Program-made: the position numbers and the translations under genes
Assembly: GCF_018143015.1 (NCBI RefSeq)
Contig: NC_054747.1
Span: 32,271,233 to 32,335,232, forward strand
DNA length: 64,000 nucleotides
From: Lytechinus variegatus
Taxonomy: Eukaryota > Echinodermata > Echinoidea > Temnopleuroida > Toxopneustidae
Reading direction: 5' to 3'
In this document: piece after piece, positions 54,272-64,000 of the stretch
Numbering within the stretch: the first letter of the stretch is position 1
Layout: every line of letters begins with the position of its first letter
The notes under the pieces: model-generated
What the model was told of the DNA's origin: nothing
The model's database searches: none
The model's input: only the letters and a program-made list of their open reading frames with translations

Positions 54272-57200
54272 GTAAGTTACCTATGATTTAAAACCTCCTG
54301 TCCTTAAAATATACCGAGAGAACGCACTTACTCTCAGGCGTACATTATGAAACCAATAACACAATGGCAAGAGCGTTTTTAATATAATTTTATTGTACGC
54401 GAAACTAAATGAGATTATACTTTAAAGGGGTACTTCAGACTGCCGATGTAAATAAAAAGAGAAAAGTAAAAAAAAAAATTTCAGAAAGTGAAAATATGAT
54501 AAGAAAATAATTCAATTATTGGACTTAAAGCCTGTGTATAGCTTTGGTAAAGGGTCAATAATGTGATTGATAATCGAATATCATCTAATATGACAGTCCT
54601 ACTGAAGCGTTAGAGACCGTCAGCTATTTTTCCAACTGCACTTCTCTGAGAAAATTTCAAATATTCAAATCTTAGATATATAGCGCCCTCTCTCGGCGAT
54701 GCTTGTTTTAAATTAAAAAAAAATGGGCATTCAAGCACTTATCTTATAAATTTAGTGATTAGATATCCAAAAGTTACAGACAAAGAACATATCTTGAAAG
54801 TTTAAGCCCATTCCATGATTTGGAATATTGAAAGACAAAAACACACAGATATTTTAATTTGATCGGGTGACCCGATCAAGTTAAATTTCCATGTAAAATC
54901 GCAAAATTTATCCTGTTAAACACATTTTAATTTCATATCCTCCACAACATAACTGTTATAGGGCATATCCATTCATATTAGCTAGCAATGAATTGGAATA
55001 GTGATAGGTGCATTTTGGTGGATTTACCAAAACTATACACAAGCTTTAACAAAATCTTTGATGATGTTATGTCCCCACTTTCCTTTGTTCTTATTCAAAC
55101 ATATTTTCATGCATGTTTATCACTGTTTGTGAGTCTGAGATTACCCTATATCTGTTCATATCACTTTCAACCTCGAAAACCTCCTTTTCGGGGATACGTT
55201 CGTTTTTCAGAAAGTCGGTTATTCCAAAGATTGGACTACTACAAGGATTCATTATTCCAAAAGTTCGTTTTTCCGAAGGTACGTAAGTCCGGAAACGAAA
55301 CGAGGTTTATTATTCCGGATGTTCATTACTCCGAAAATGAAATAATGCAAAATAGCTTTACCCCCCCCCCTTCCATAAAGCTGGCTACGATGGCTGCGGA
55401 TGGCTGTTTTGCCCCGCCCCCATCATGGAGCTGGCCACTGTGACAATGGTCAGCGCCTCCAGTAACAATAAAATAATCCTCAGTGGACAGGGTCCAGGCC
55501 CCCATCAGACACAAACATGATATCGATTCCTGCATGAAAATTAACAAGCACCATGAGCCTATGATCACCCCTTTCGAGAGAATCCTTCGTTCGTATAAAT
55601 CGCCCCGGTAACGATAATGTAGCTCTTTCCATACTCATAACAAATTAACAGCAACTGTGATTTTTTTCCCGACCCCCCTCCCCCCTCCCCCTTCATGCCT
55701 GCCCTTCCATTTTTGCGGCTTCGCCAAAAACTATTTCAGTTTCGGACTAACGAACTATATTTTATTTTCGGACTTAAGAATTTTATTTCGTTTTTGGACT
55801 AACGAATCTTCGGAATAACGCCACAAAGTTTCGGATGAATGAACCCATTTTCATTTTTTTTAACGAAAATCAAGGTGTCTGGCAATTTACGTGTTTCGGA
55901 GATACGAACCTTTGGAAAAACGAACTGTAACCTGACTTTTTTCTACTTCCATACCAATGGGTATCAATAGATTTTCTTTTGAAGACCTAACATAAGGAAA
56001 TCAAAAGCTTTGGATTGTTTAATATTCCGTTTTCTCCTGAAGCAGATAATGATAATGAGAACAGTAATAGTCAGTATTTATATAGGGCCTACTGCATAAC
56101 ACACAATGAATATATTTACAAGCCCTTAAGAAAATAAAGGAAAGAAAAAGAACAGTTGGTAAGTTTTCTTAATAGAGCTGAGATACAATTTTAATAGGAA
56201 GGTTTTAAGGGCCGTTTTAAATTTGTCAGCTGAATCAATTGTTGAACAGTTTTTCTGACATAACAATTTAGGCCAAATAAGGGCCACTCAGAAAAATAAC
56301 AAAATTCTAGTCAAGACTTCCCCTGTGAATTGTATAAACAAAAAATGAATTTAAAATCTGGAAATCAAGAAAATATTAATCTTATTTACATGTACATACA
56401 AATATATCTAAACACAAGCCTCCTGGCAGAGTATGATTTTTTGTAATTTTCGATCCTGCTGATTTATTCAAGTTTTTCTGAGAAAAAATAATCAGATGCC
56501 AAGCCATTAATATCCATGAAACATACATTGATGTGCTTTGTCATATTTGTAGTTTATAGGTTTCCATTTTTTAGTTTAAGTTTTTTTTTATAACCAAATA
56601 AAGTTAGAGCTTATGCCATAGGCTTTCGTCTTTATCATTCGTGCTTTTTCACATTTGAATTATAATTCAATCGACTTTTTATATATTGCTAAAGGGCATT
56701 TTTTATATGTTTTACGGGATTTTGATTCACAAAAGAAGAAAGAATGGAGAAGAAAGCACGTGGGAATTAGCAAACCATGTAAATAGTGTATAAATTGGCA
56801 GTCCGAATTAACGCATTGTGGTGGTTTTGACACATGTGTTTGCGAGAGGAGTATAGCAGACTTAACCCCCTTCCTCCGATACATAGGACTTAAGCTATTC
56901 CTTCTTGTTTCTCCTTTGAATAATATCTTGTTTATAATTTTGTTTATTGATTTTTGAAGTTCATAGAACTTGCGAAAAGCCAGTCCCTTTTGGCTTTCTA
57001 CGGACCTTCCGCGGTAGAGAGAGGACATAATGCCGTTTACAAATGCGGGCAGACCCCTGATTCTATAGGCATAGGAGGTTCATTTCGATGGACAGATGTC
57101 TCAGTAGTTCCAAATGTTGACATTTTCAGTGGTACACTAAGAACCTACCCAGCAGAAGCAACAAAATATGACAATTTTGATGTATCACAGACGGGTGGTG

Positions 57201-60200
57201 CTTATCCCCTATCCACTATGACAATCAGTAATTCACAGATAGACGATGAAGGACGGTATACATGCTTCTCAGGGTCATTGGAGACTGATGTCAAGGAACT
57301 TAAAGTAGAAGGTATGTTAAACAAAGATGGTAAATTCAAGTTATATTCATCAACACCTTATATTTAACTGACACTGACACAAATATATTTCTTTTAAAAA
57401 CTTTTGAATGTAAGAGGTGTTCTACGTTTCATTTTATTATTATTGTTTGTTTTTGTGATTGGTAGAGAACTAATGCAGTCTATAAATGATAAAAGATTAT
57501 CTAAATGTTCATGTTTCGGAAAATAGTGGTATGAAAATGATTTGTAAAATGATTGAAAATAGATCAATGTCAGTAGACATACACATGTAAAGATAGAAAA
57601 TTCAAATTGTATTTTCAGTCCAATCAACACGATCATTGACGGTTGGAAGTGCTATTGCAGACGATGCTGATGTATATACAGCAACGTGTACAGCTACAGG
57701 AGGTAGGCCACAAGAAACACTCGAATTGATGCTAGGTGATGATCCTGCCCCGTGTGATGGTCTTCAAGAATATACTCTTCCAGCTGATCCAAGACTTTTT
57801 AGTAAAGAGATTGTCTGTACATTTCCAGCTACTAGGGAGAACTATGGTCAAACATTGAGATGTGTCATCAGAGGTCATGTTCTATGTCCTCTCAATGGAG
57901 ACATAAGGGAAGATCTTGAGATGCACAGTAAGCTCATATTCTTTTTATTTGGTTTAGTCTCAAAACAAAAGTATATGAAAGTTTGCACACTGATGAAACA
58001 TACCAAAGCAGAGTATTTAAGATTTGATTGTTGATTTTAAAAAAATAACACTGTAGCGTGGTATCAATTATTTTTATAAACATTCTAACATAGATCTACT
58101 AGCTTCTTAAGATGCACTGTAGGCACTTTATTGTTGTGAATAAGTTTTGTACTATTCAATTCAAGTTCTGCATTATCAAAATCTATATCATAATATAACA
58201 TTAAAAATTTATTTTAACTAGTATAACAGATATTGTCTGTTATACGCATGGGGAGTTAGCAAGGTCTTAATGTCCTTCTATGGCTCAACTCAAAATAATA
58301 GTGATACTAGCACTCACGCAAATTCACCTATTATTGTACTAGATACTATTGTATTAGCAAGAAAATGTGAAAAGGGATTTGAAAGAGAAAAAAAATCGGA
58401 ATTTTGCATTGAAAACGGACATACTGACATGAATTCGTCATAGTAAAATCGCATGAATGACCACGACGCTAGAGCGAAACAATATACATGAAAATAGAAC
58501 CGAAAGAGACAAGTGCATGTCCAGAAGCTTCAGTATGTCAGTTTTCAAGGCTATTATCTGATTTATCGGTTAGCAACACTTCGGGAATTTTCCCACGTGA
58601 ATCTTGAATCATCATTCTAATAATAATTGCAATTCGTCTTTACAATAGTCGGACCTTTTACACGCTCATTCGAAAAATGTGATTTGAATTCGATTTCCCG
58701 AGCGAAGGTGGTATATGTCCTTGGTGACTTGTCAATCAAAGCACTGCATCGCAAACACAATGCACTTTTATTTATTTCCGTGATACAATGCGTAAAAGGT
58801 CACGTAAGCTCCGCCCCAAAAAATATGAGTGACTCTTATCTGGAATTCACCTCCGGAGTAGAATTTGAATTCGTGATTGTGATCAGCGTTCGTGATTCTA
58901 ATCATGTTCTAGCTTATTTTTCACTGGAATCATCATTCAAATTGCGATTTTTTTTACCATGTGAAAGGGCGGTTAATTATTTACAATAAAAAACATGCGA
59001 GGCATGGTAATACTAAGGGGTTGGTCCTACTCTTCTCTTTGATATGGTTTACATGTAATGACTTCATTTGGGGGGTATCTGTTATAATGATAATAGTAGA
59101 CTTGTTAACTGCAAAAAAAGGGGTGAACGCTGCATTTTTTAGTACAAATGTCCCACTTGGCACAAATGTTCCTTGAGTCAAAAGAAAAAGATTCATCCAA
59201 AGAGACACGCTGTATGTATGCAAATAAGCAAGTAATTTGCATAAATTTGCATATTATGTCGATATGTAAAAACAAGTAATTAAGAATATATATTTCACCA
59301 GAACTGCCCTAAAATTGGAAATAAAGACTTAGGGTAAGACAGGGAAGAAACTGCCACACAATAATTGGGATATCCTTGTTTATTATTACCTAATTTACAT
59401 AAATTATGCAAATTATAATTTAAAACAGTATTTTTTTCAAGAATCCTGAACTGTTTTATAAATAACAGCAATTAATACAAAATGTCAACATTCTACATGA
59501 AAGAGAATATATTAGCGAAAACATTGATAATTTTTTTTTAATACATAAAACCAAAAAGGGAAAGGGTATCCTAGGCATGCTCCTGTTGGGTTATAGCCTT
59601 TACTGTGCTAGAGCACTATTACAAACGGCAGAACAATAATAATAAAAATAATAGTAATAATAATAATATTAATAATAATTATAATAATATCAATAATGAT
59701 GAATGTAAGTATGAAAATATAGATATAAAATTTGCTTTATTATACCAAAAAAACGCAATTTGCCTTGCCGATGGCTTTAAAACATGATATTTTTTTATTT
59801 AAAGTCTAAATAGGGGATGGGGTGAATTCGGAGGGGTCCCGTGGGCTTAAATAAACAAAATTAAAAAACTTTTTTTCAGGAATCATGTTGTCTGATGTCC
59901 CATACATCTGTGTTTTCCAAGTTGATAATACAAGTCAAACTAGTTTTGTAAAGTAGTGGGAATGCCGGGGAGATGCAGTTTTGCCACTTTGGGGTCTCCA
60001 AAACATATATATTTTAACAAAGTTAATATATGGATTGAGGTAGGGTACATTCGTCATGATTCATGTGCCAGAGCTTCATTAAAGCAGTAACCTGCAAAGC
60101 AATGTCTCCTGTAAATTTTCCAAGAGAAACAAATTAGAAACAAATAAAACAAAATTAATAGTGTTTTACCGATACCGAAATGCATTTTGCCCGTATGTAT

Positions 60201-63200
60201 CATAGATTACGGTGTGGCAGACACACCAACAAAAGCGATACGAGAAGCCGATGGAAGTTATTGTGTTGAGATTGTGTTATCTCGAATGACATACCATTGA
60301 TCGCTTTATTGTCCGATTCGTGAGTGTGACTGTGACATAGAGGTTGTTTTGGTCTCGTTTTAGCGCAATATCACGTCATACATTTTGATATTATATTTGC
60401 CCTCTTTCTAAGCAACTTAAGACACTAATCAGTGTAGTAAAATCACGCGAAATCGTCATTACGCAAACATGTAATAAAATGAGGTCACCACAGTGAATCG
60501 ATAACAGCGAGAGCGCTGCACATTGCCAGCGGTTCACGGAGATTTGCACGCAAAACCTATGAGAAACGAGCGAGAGCGAACGATTCCACGAGCTCTTCCC
60601 CCTTCTTTCCCTTCCCGGCGATTTGTCCCAAAACAAAAGGATTTCTGCAAAGTACGATACTTTGTTTTTCAACTTTATTAGCATTCGATCTATCCGCGCC
60701 GATTTTTTTTTTACCGTGGCATTTTGTTATAAATTACCAAAAGAACCTGTACATCAGTTTTGCCGAGCTGAATAAAACGACTGATAGGCGTTTATGACAG
60801 CCGTCATTCACGTAAACTTTTGTATCCGATATGTAAACTTTCATTCTACACGTAGTGTACTGATCAATATGCACACAACGTCGTACTTGAAGGTTCGTTA
60901 TAGTATTAATATTCATAGGTGATAGCAACGGGGAACATAAGATTGACATGTACAATAAAAACCAGTAAAAACTATTTAAAAATGATGAGTCCTTGATGCA
61001 GTTCACCGACACAGTGAAGGATCAGGATCGTCAATTACAAAACAGATGAACATGATGAAATTATAAAACTTACATGACTTGTCCAATATCGCATGAATCA
61101 TTAATATCCCTTATTTTTCCTTTGGCTTATGACTGTTAAGTGCAGAAAAGGGGGAAACGGTGAATAATTTGGTACTGGCTGTATGGTCCCGTGGTCAGTT
61201 AGCGTGCATGTTTGTAGGCCTACATTCACAATGATCACGTCGATGGTCAGAGAACAATTTCCCTCATTCATCTCAATCCTGTCTTATCATTACATGTATC
61301 ATGTGTATACCAGGGAGATGGGGGTTGGTGTGTGCATTAACGTGTGCATACAAGGAAAGATAGCCGAGGTATAGGCCTTAGTTTGTGTGTAAGTTCATTG
61401 GGCATGTTGGGTCGTCTCTTCGGTCAAGAGCGTGGGTGCTGTGTGCATCATTGCACGGTGCAAGCTTGTGTGTCAAATACGCGCGAAACGACTAATAACA
61501 GGCTACAAAAATCACTCGACCATGCTGCCGCTATGCGAATTCGGTGTGCGAAGATTACGTAACTTTCACCGAAATTAACGCTACACCGTAATGACGATTT
61601 CTCGTTATTTTACTACACTGCTAATACTGTCATGAAGCATATCGATGTTTTCGCTAATATATTCTCTTTCATGTAGAATGTTGACATTTTGTATTAATTG
61701 CTGTTATTTATAAAACAGTTCAGGATTCTTGAAAAAATACTCTTGTTTTAAATCATAGTTTGCATAATTTATGTAAATTAGGTAATAATAAACAAGGATA
61801 TCCCAATTATTTTATGACAATTTTTTCCCTGTCTTACCCTAAGTCTTTATTTCCAATTTTAGGGCAGTTCTGGTGAAATATATATTCTGAATTACTTGTT
61901 TATACAATATCGACATAATATGCAAATTTATGCAAATTACTTGCTTATTTGCATAGATACAGCGTGTCTCTTTGGATGAATCTTTTTCTGTTGACTCAAG
62001 GAACATTTGTGCCAAGTGGGACATTTGTACTCAAAAATGCAGCGTTCAACCTCTTAACAAGTCTACTATAATATACAAATAATATCATTATATCTGCTAT
62101 CCAAAGAATACATGACGGAAATACAAATGCACATTATATCAGTACTCCCCCTCCCCCCTAAACTGCAATATCGGACAAATATGTTCCGTGGGACAGAGCT
62201 CAACATAACTTTCCCAGTCGTCAAAAGTAGGAATGAAAATTCCGAATTAATATGCTCGAATATTTATAAAAGGGTCCGAAGTTCGTGGAAAAAATCATGA
62301 CATAAAGCATGTTGCATAATTTTAGTTGTTTGTCTAGGAGATTTCTGCTCAAACACACACACCCTCACACACGCACCCTTACACACAAGCACACACATTC
62401 ATTGTAAGATATTGTGAATAAAATCTTCAAAGATTTTTATTTGTCCACATTTTAATGGAAATACGCACAGAACTGCTATAGAGAGCATTCACAGGGGCAA
62501 TTTCCCCATGTGATTCTGCTAACTGTTTATTTCAACTTTTGCATTTCATCATTTATTCAGGTGCCCCTAGAAATGATATTGTGACAGTAAAGTTTGGTTT
62601 TCTTGATTCAAATTTGAGAGTTACATGTGACATTGATGCTGCCAACCAACCTTTTCCAGTGGTAAGAAATTACTTCATATACGCCAATGATACTCTGAAG
62701 CATGCATCTTCAACAGGATATAATTTTGTGGATATAACAAAATCAGAATATTATCTGTCAACAGAGTTTGAATGTGTTGCAGGGAATTACCTTGGAAATA
62801 CAACAAGTGGCAAAACAAGATATGGCCCAACAAGTAAGTCCATTACACTCTAAAAAGATATTAGGGAAAAGTGTTCCATAAGGGTAATTATATGTCCAAC
62901 CAACATTGGGCATTTCTTTTTGGCATTTTTAGTTATCCAGTGTGATGAAAATTTTGCCCATTCTTAAGTAATTGCTGCTTATTTTTCAACATCACTGGAC
63001 AATTAGCTTTCCGCATTGGATGAAATATTGCTCCAAATTGGTTTGACACATAATTACCCTCGTGATGGTAAAAATGTTACCCAATATTTTTTACAATGTA
63101 AAGAATACACTGGGTAAATTAACTTTCTTGAGAAATCATTGTTATACAATGCTTCTATGAGCAAGGTGAATGAATCTATATGCATGCAGATACCAGTGAA

Positions 63201-63734
63201 TTGAGCACCTCCCTCATTTGACAAGAAAGTCGGAATGATGTAGATGTTCTTTTTTGTTTCTCTCGTCATTCGATTCGACCATGGCAATCTGTAAAGAAGG
63301 ATCATGTACATGATAGAGGAAATAAAAAAATAACATGTGATACAATATCACAATGTGTTTTCCGTCGATCTATCATGCCTACCGTTGTACTTATCTTAAC
63401 AAGCAAGATTACGTTTTAATCCATTGTTTACAATTCGGTTATTGATAAAAATCTGTTTTTCAGCAATAGTCACATAATTATAGCTATCATGTAGAAAACC
63501 GTAACATATGATTCAAACGAAAGACAATCAAAATAAGAGATGACCATTGAAACAAAGGAAGGACAATATCTAGATTAGTTATTCTGTTAGCCACGGATAA
63601 TGAAGCTCTATACATCGTTGATATAGAAATGGGAAAAAATTGTCCCATAAGATAATACTACGTTGTTGATGTATGACTTTCAGAAACTACCGAAAAATGG
63701 ACGACGAGCCATCCAACGACAAAATATGAAGAAG
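54212..63734 (+). CDS. Gene 3: Ig-domain receptor of the same family, 3' incomplete
   Basis: Five exons are visible: a signal peptide, three Ig-like exons and a Thr-rich stalk exon. The gene runs off the right edge, so its membrane helix and any kinase-like domain are not in view. The assignment to the same family rests on position, strand, phase 1 symmetry and the stalk's likeness to gene 1, not on sequence identity of the Ig domains. The frame is open through all joins. The pairing of exon 1 with the first Ig exon is inferred. Confidence 0.65.
55185..55930. mobile_element. Second type of fold-back repeat (ttcgtttttccgaa units)
   Basis: The left part (55185-55340) repeats words such as gttcgtttttccgaag and ttattattccggatg. 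The right part (55735-55930) carries the inverse (ttcggactaacgaac, ttcggaataacg). The unrelated middle contains C runs. Ends are approximate, and it lies in the first intron of gene 3. Confidence 0.6.
56960..57311 (+). CDS. Gene 3 exon: first Ig domain
   Basis: Donor gtatgt, leaving in phase 1. It encodes ERGHNAVYKCGQ, FRWTDVS and SQIDDEGRYTCFSG, a V-type Ig pattern with both Cys, the Trp and DEGRYTC. Confidence 0.88.
57619..57927 (+). CDS. Gene 3 exon: second Ig-like domain
   Basis: Acceptor gtattttcag, donor gtaagc; phase 1-1, 103 codons. It encodes ATCTATGGRPQETLELML, several extra Cys, and YGQTLRCVIRGH, resembling C2-type Ig domains of the nectin/kirre kind. The Tyr before the last Cys is replaced by Leu-Arg. 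Confidence 0.82.
58590..58976. repeat. Dispersed repeat with cacgtgaatcttgaatcatc-type end
   Basis: The left end (cacgtgaatcttgaatcatc) and right end (aaattgcgattttttttacc, then atgtgaaagggcggt) recur at 31040-31215 and in part at 15395-15490. Its class is unknown. Confidence 0.55.
59070..62105. mobile_element. Unclassified element with about 450-base terminal inverted repeats
   Basis: Arm 59070-59535 is matched in reverse by 61640-62105 over nearly its whole length (for example cccacttggcacaaatgttcc, aagacttagggtaagacag). The right arm continues inward to about 61590, and its counterpart on the left reappears at 60430-60465. The left arm is therefore interrupted by about 0.9 kb (59540-60425), which includes an AAT-rich tract. 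No transposase-like frame was recognised in the interior. Confidence 0.8.
59630..59705. repeat. (AAT)n-like simple repeat
   Basis: Imperfect aataataataatt runs within the stretch interrupting the left arm of the long-inverted-repeat element. Confidence 0.85.
62561..62833 (+). CDS. Gene 3 exon: third Ig-like domain
   Basis: Acceptor catttattcag, donor gtaagt; phase 1-1, 91 codons. It encodes SNLRVTCDIDAANQPFPVV and YYLSTEFECVAGNYLG, an Ig-like pair of Cys with FECVAxN as in C2/I-type domains. NDT and NTT are potential N-glycosylation sites. Confidence 0.8.
62843..63101. mobile_element. MITE directly after the third Ig exon
   Basis: The ends ttacactctaaaaagatatt and aatattttttacaatgtaa are inverted copies, with a further inverted pair inside (gggtaattatatgtccaa, tttgacacataattaccctc). 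It begins about 10 bases after the splice donor. Confidence 0.75.
63684..63734 (+). CDS. Gene 3 stalk micro-exon (51 bases)
   Basis: Acceptor tgactttcag, donor gtaaga; phase 1-1. It encodes TTEKWTTSHPTTKYEE after a split Lys, a Thr-rich stalk resembling gene 1 micro-exon 11496 (QWTEPTLLSPTT). Confidence 0.7.
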
Positions 63735-63784
63735 GTAAGATTATCTTATAAACTTTTTAAATAAATATATAAATACTTACATGT

Positions 63785-63833
63785 GTGTATATATATATAT
63801 GTGTGTGTGTGTGTGGGTGGGTGTGTGTGTGTG

Positions 63834-63879
<46 letters not shown>

Positions 63880-63880
63880 G
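63785..63880. repeat. (TG)n/(TA)n microsatellite
   Basis: TA, then TG with tgggtgggtg interruptions, then a long TA run. The Tyr/Ile-rich frame over it is compositional. Confidence 0.92.
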
Positions 63881-64000
63881 CAACAAAAAAGGTAAATCCC
63901 CCTTGAACAAACATCAATACTTTCCGAAGCAATGCGAGTTTTTGATATATTTTTACATGAATGTTAAGGTAATTTTATAAGCTACCATCTGAGTAAATGT

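Larger units (their letters stand above)
57928..62560. other. Gene 3 intron with repeats
   Basis: It holds a repeat at 58590-58976, the long-inverted-repeat element 59070-62105, and a CA-rich patch at 62350-62395. I see no exon. Confidence 0.5.

Noticed and set aside
54988-55443. 151-codon open frame upstream of the first gene 3 Ig exon
   Set aside because: It runs into the ttcgtttttccgaa repeat and a C run, shows no domain, and lacks fitting splice phase with the Ig exon.
60391-60684. Open frame in the interior of the long-inverted-repeat element
   Set aside because: No transposase motif; no known family recognised.

Overview
The window is animal (deuterostome) genomic DNA, most likely from an echinoderm and probably a sea urchin. 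It is AT-rich, has small phase-matched exons in long introns, and is crowded with MITE-like, SINE and fold-back repeats. Several repeats look like families I associate with sea urchin genomes. That assignment is from memory of the repeats, not from a search. No prokaryotic feature is present, and I recognised no LTR retroelement or other virus-like fossil.

Three plus-strand genes of one receptor family lie head to tail. Gene 1 (1907-22667, 5' end outside the window, 19 exons, 746 residues visible) has a von Willebrand D domain and a sushi domain arranged as in SUSD2/mucin-4-type proteins. A short stalk, one membrane helix and a tyrosine-kinase-like domain follow. Gene 2 (28420-49257, 15 exons, 640 residues if both Ig exons are used) appears complete: signal peptide, two identical Ig exons, stalk, membrane helix and the same kinase-like domain. 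Gene 3 (from 54212, running off the right edge) starts with a signal peptide and three Ig-like exons; its membrane and intracellular parts are not in view. The reading frame stays open across every splice I inferred in genes 1 and 2, and from the helix exon onward the paralogs match exon for exon.

The kinase-like domain looks catalytically dead in both genes. The VAIK lysine is Arg, the alpha-C Glu is absent, HRD is HGA, and the activation loop is short and lacks Tyr. The glycine loop, DxG Asp, SPE motif and WSFG region remain, and most differences between the paralogs in the catalytic exons are synonymous. Upstream of the domain lie two closely spaced Tyr motifs resembling ITIM/ITAM sequences. 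Together these suggest tandem receptor pseudokinases with swappable ectodomains (VWD-sushi or Ig) on a conserved signalling tail. An immune or recognition role is possible but is inference only.

Layout: 1-1906, no recognised exon; 1907-23930, gene 1 and its 3' UTR, with a 2.7-kb fold-back element, a LINE 3' end and a Penelope-like fragment in introns; 23931-28419, intergenic with MITEs and a 7SL-like SINE; 28420-51030, gene 2, with a tandem exon duplication, two mariner-like MITEs, and a second fold-back copy nested in another repeat; 51031-54211, intergenic with a tRNA-type SINE; 54212 to the end, gene 3, with a 3-kb long-inverted-repeat element in an intron. All gene models were spliced by eye from GT/AG signals, phase and homology, without transcript support.
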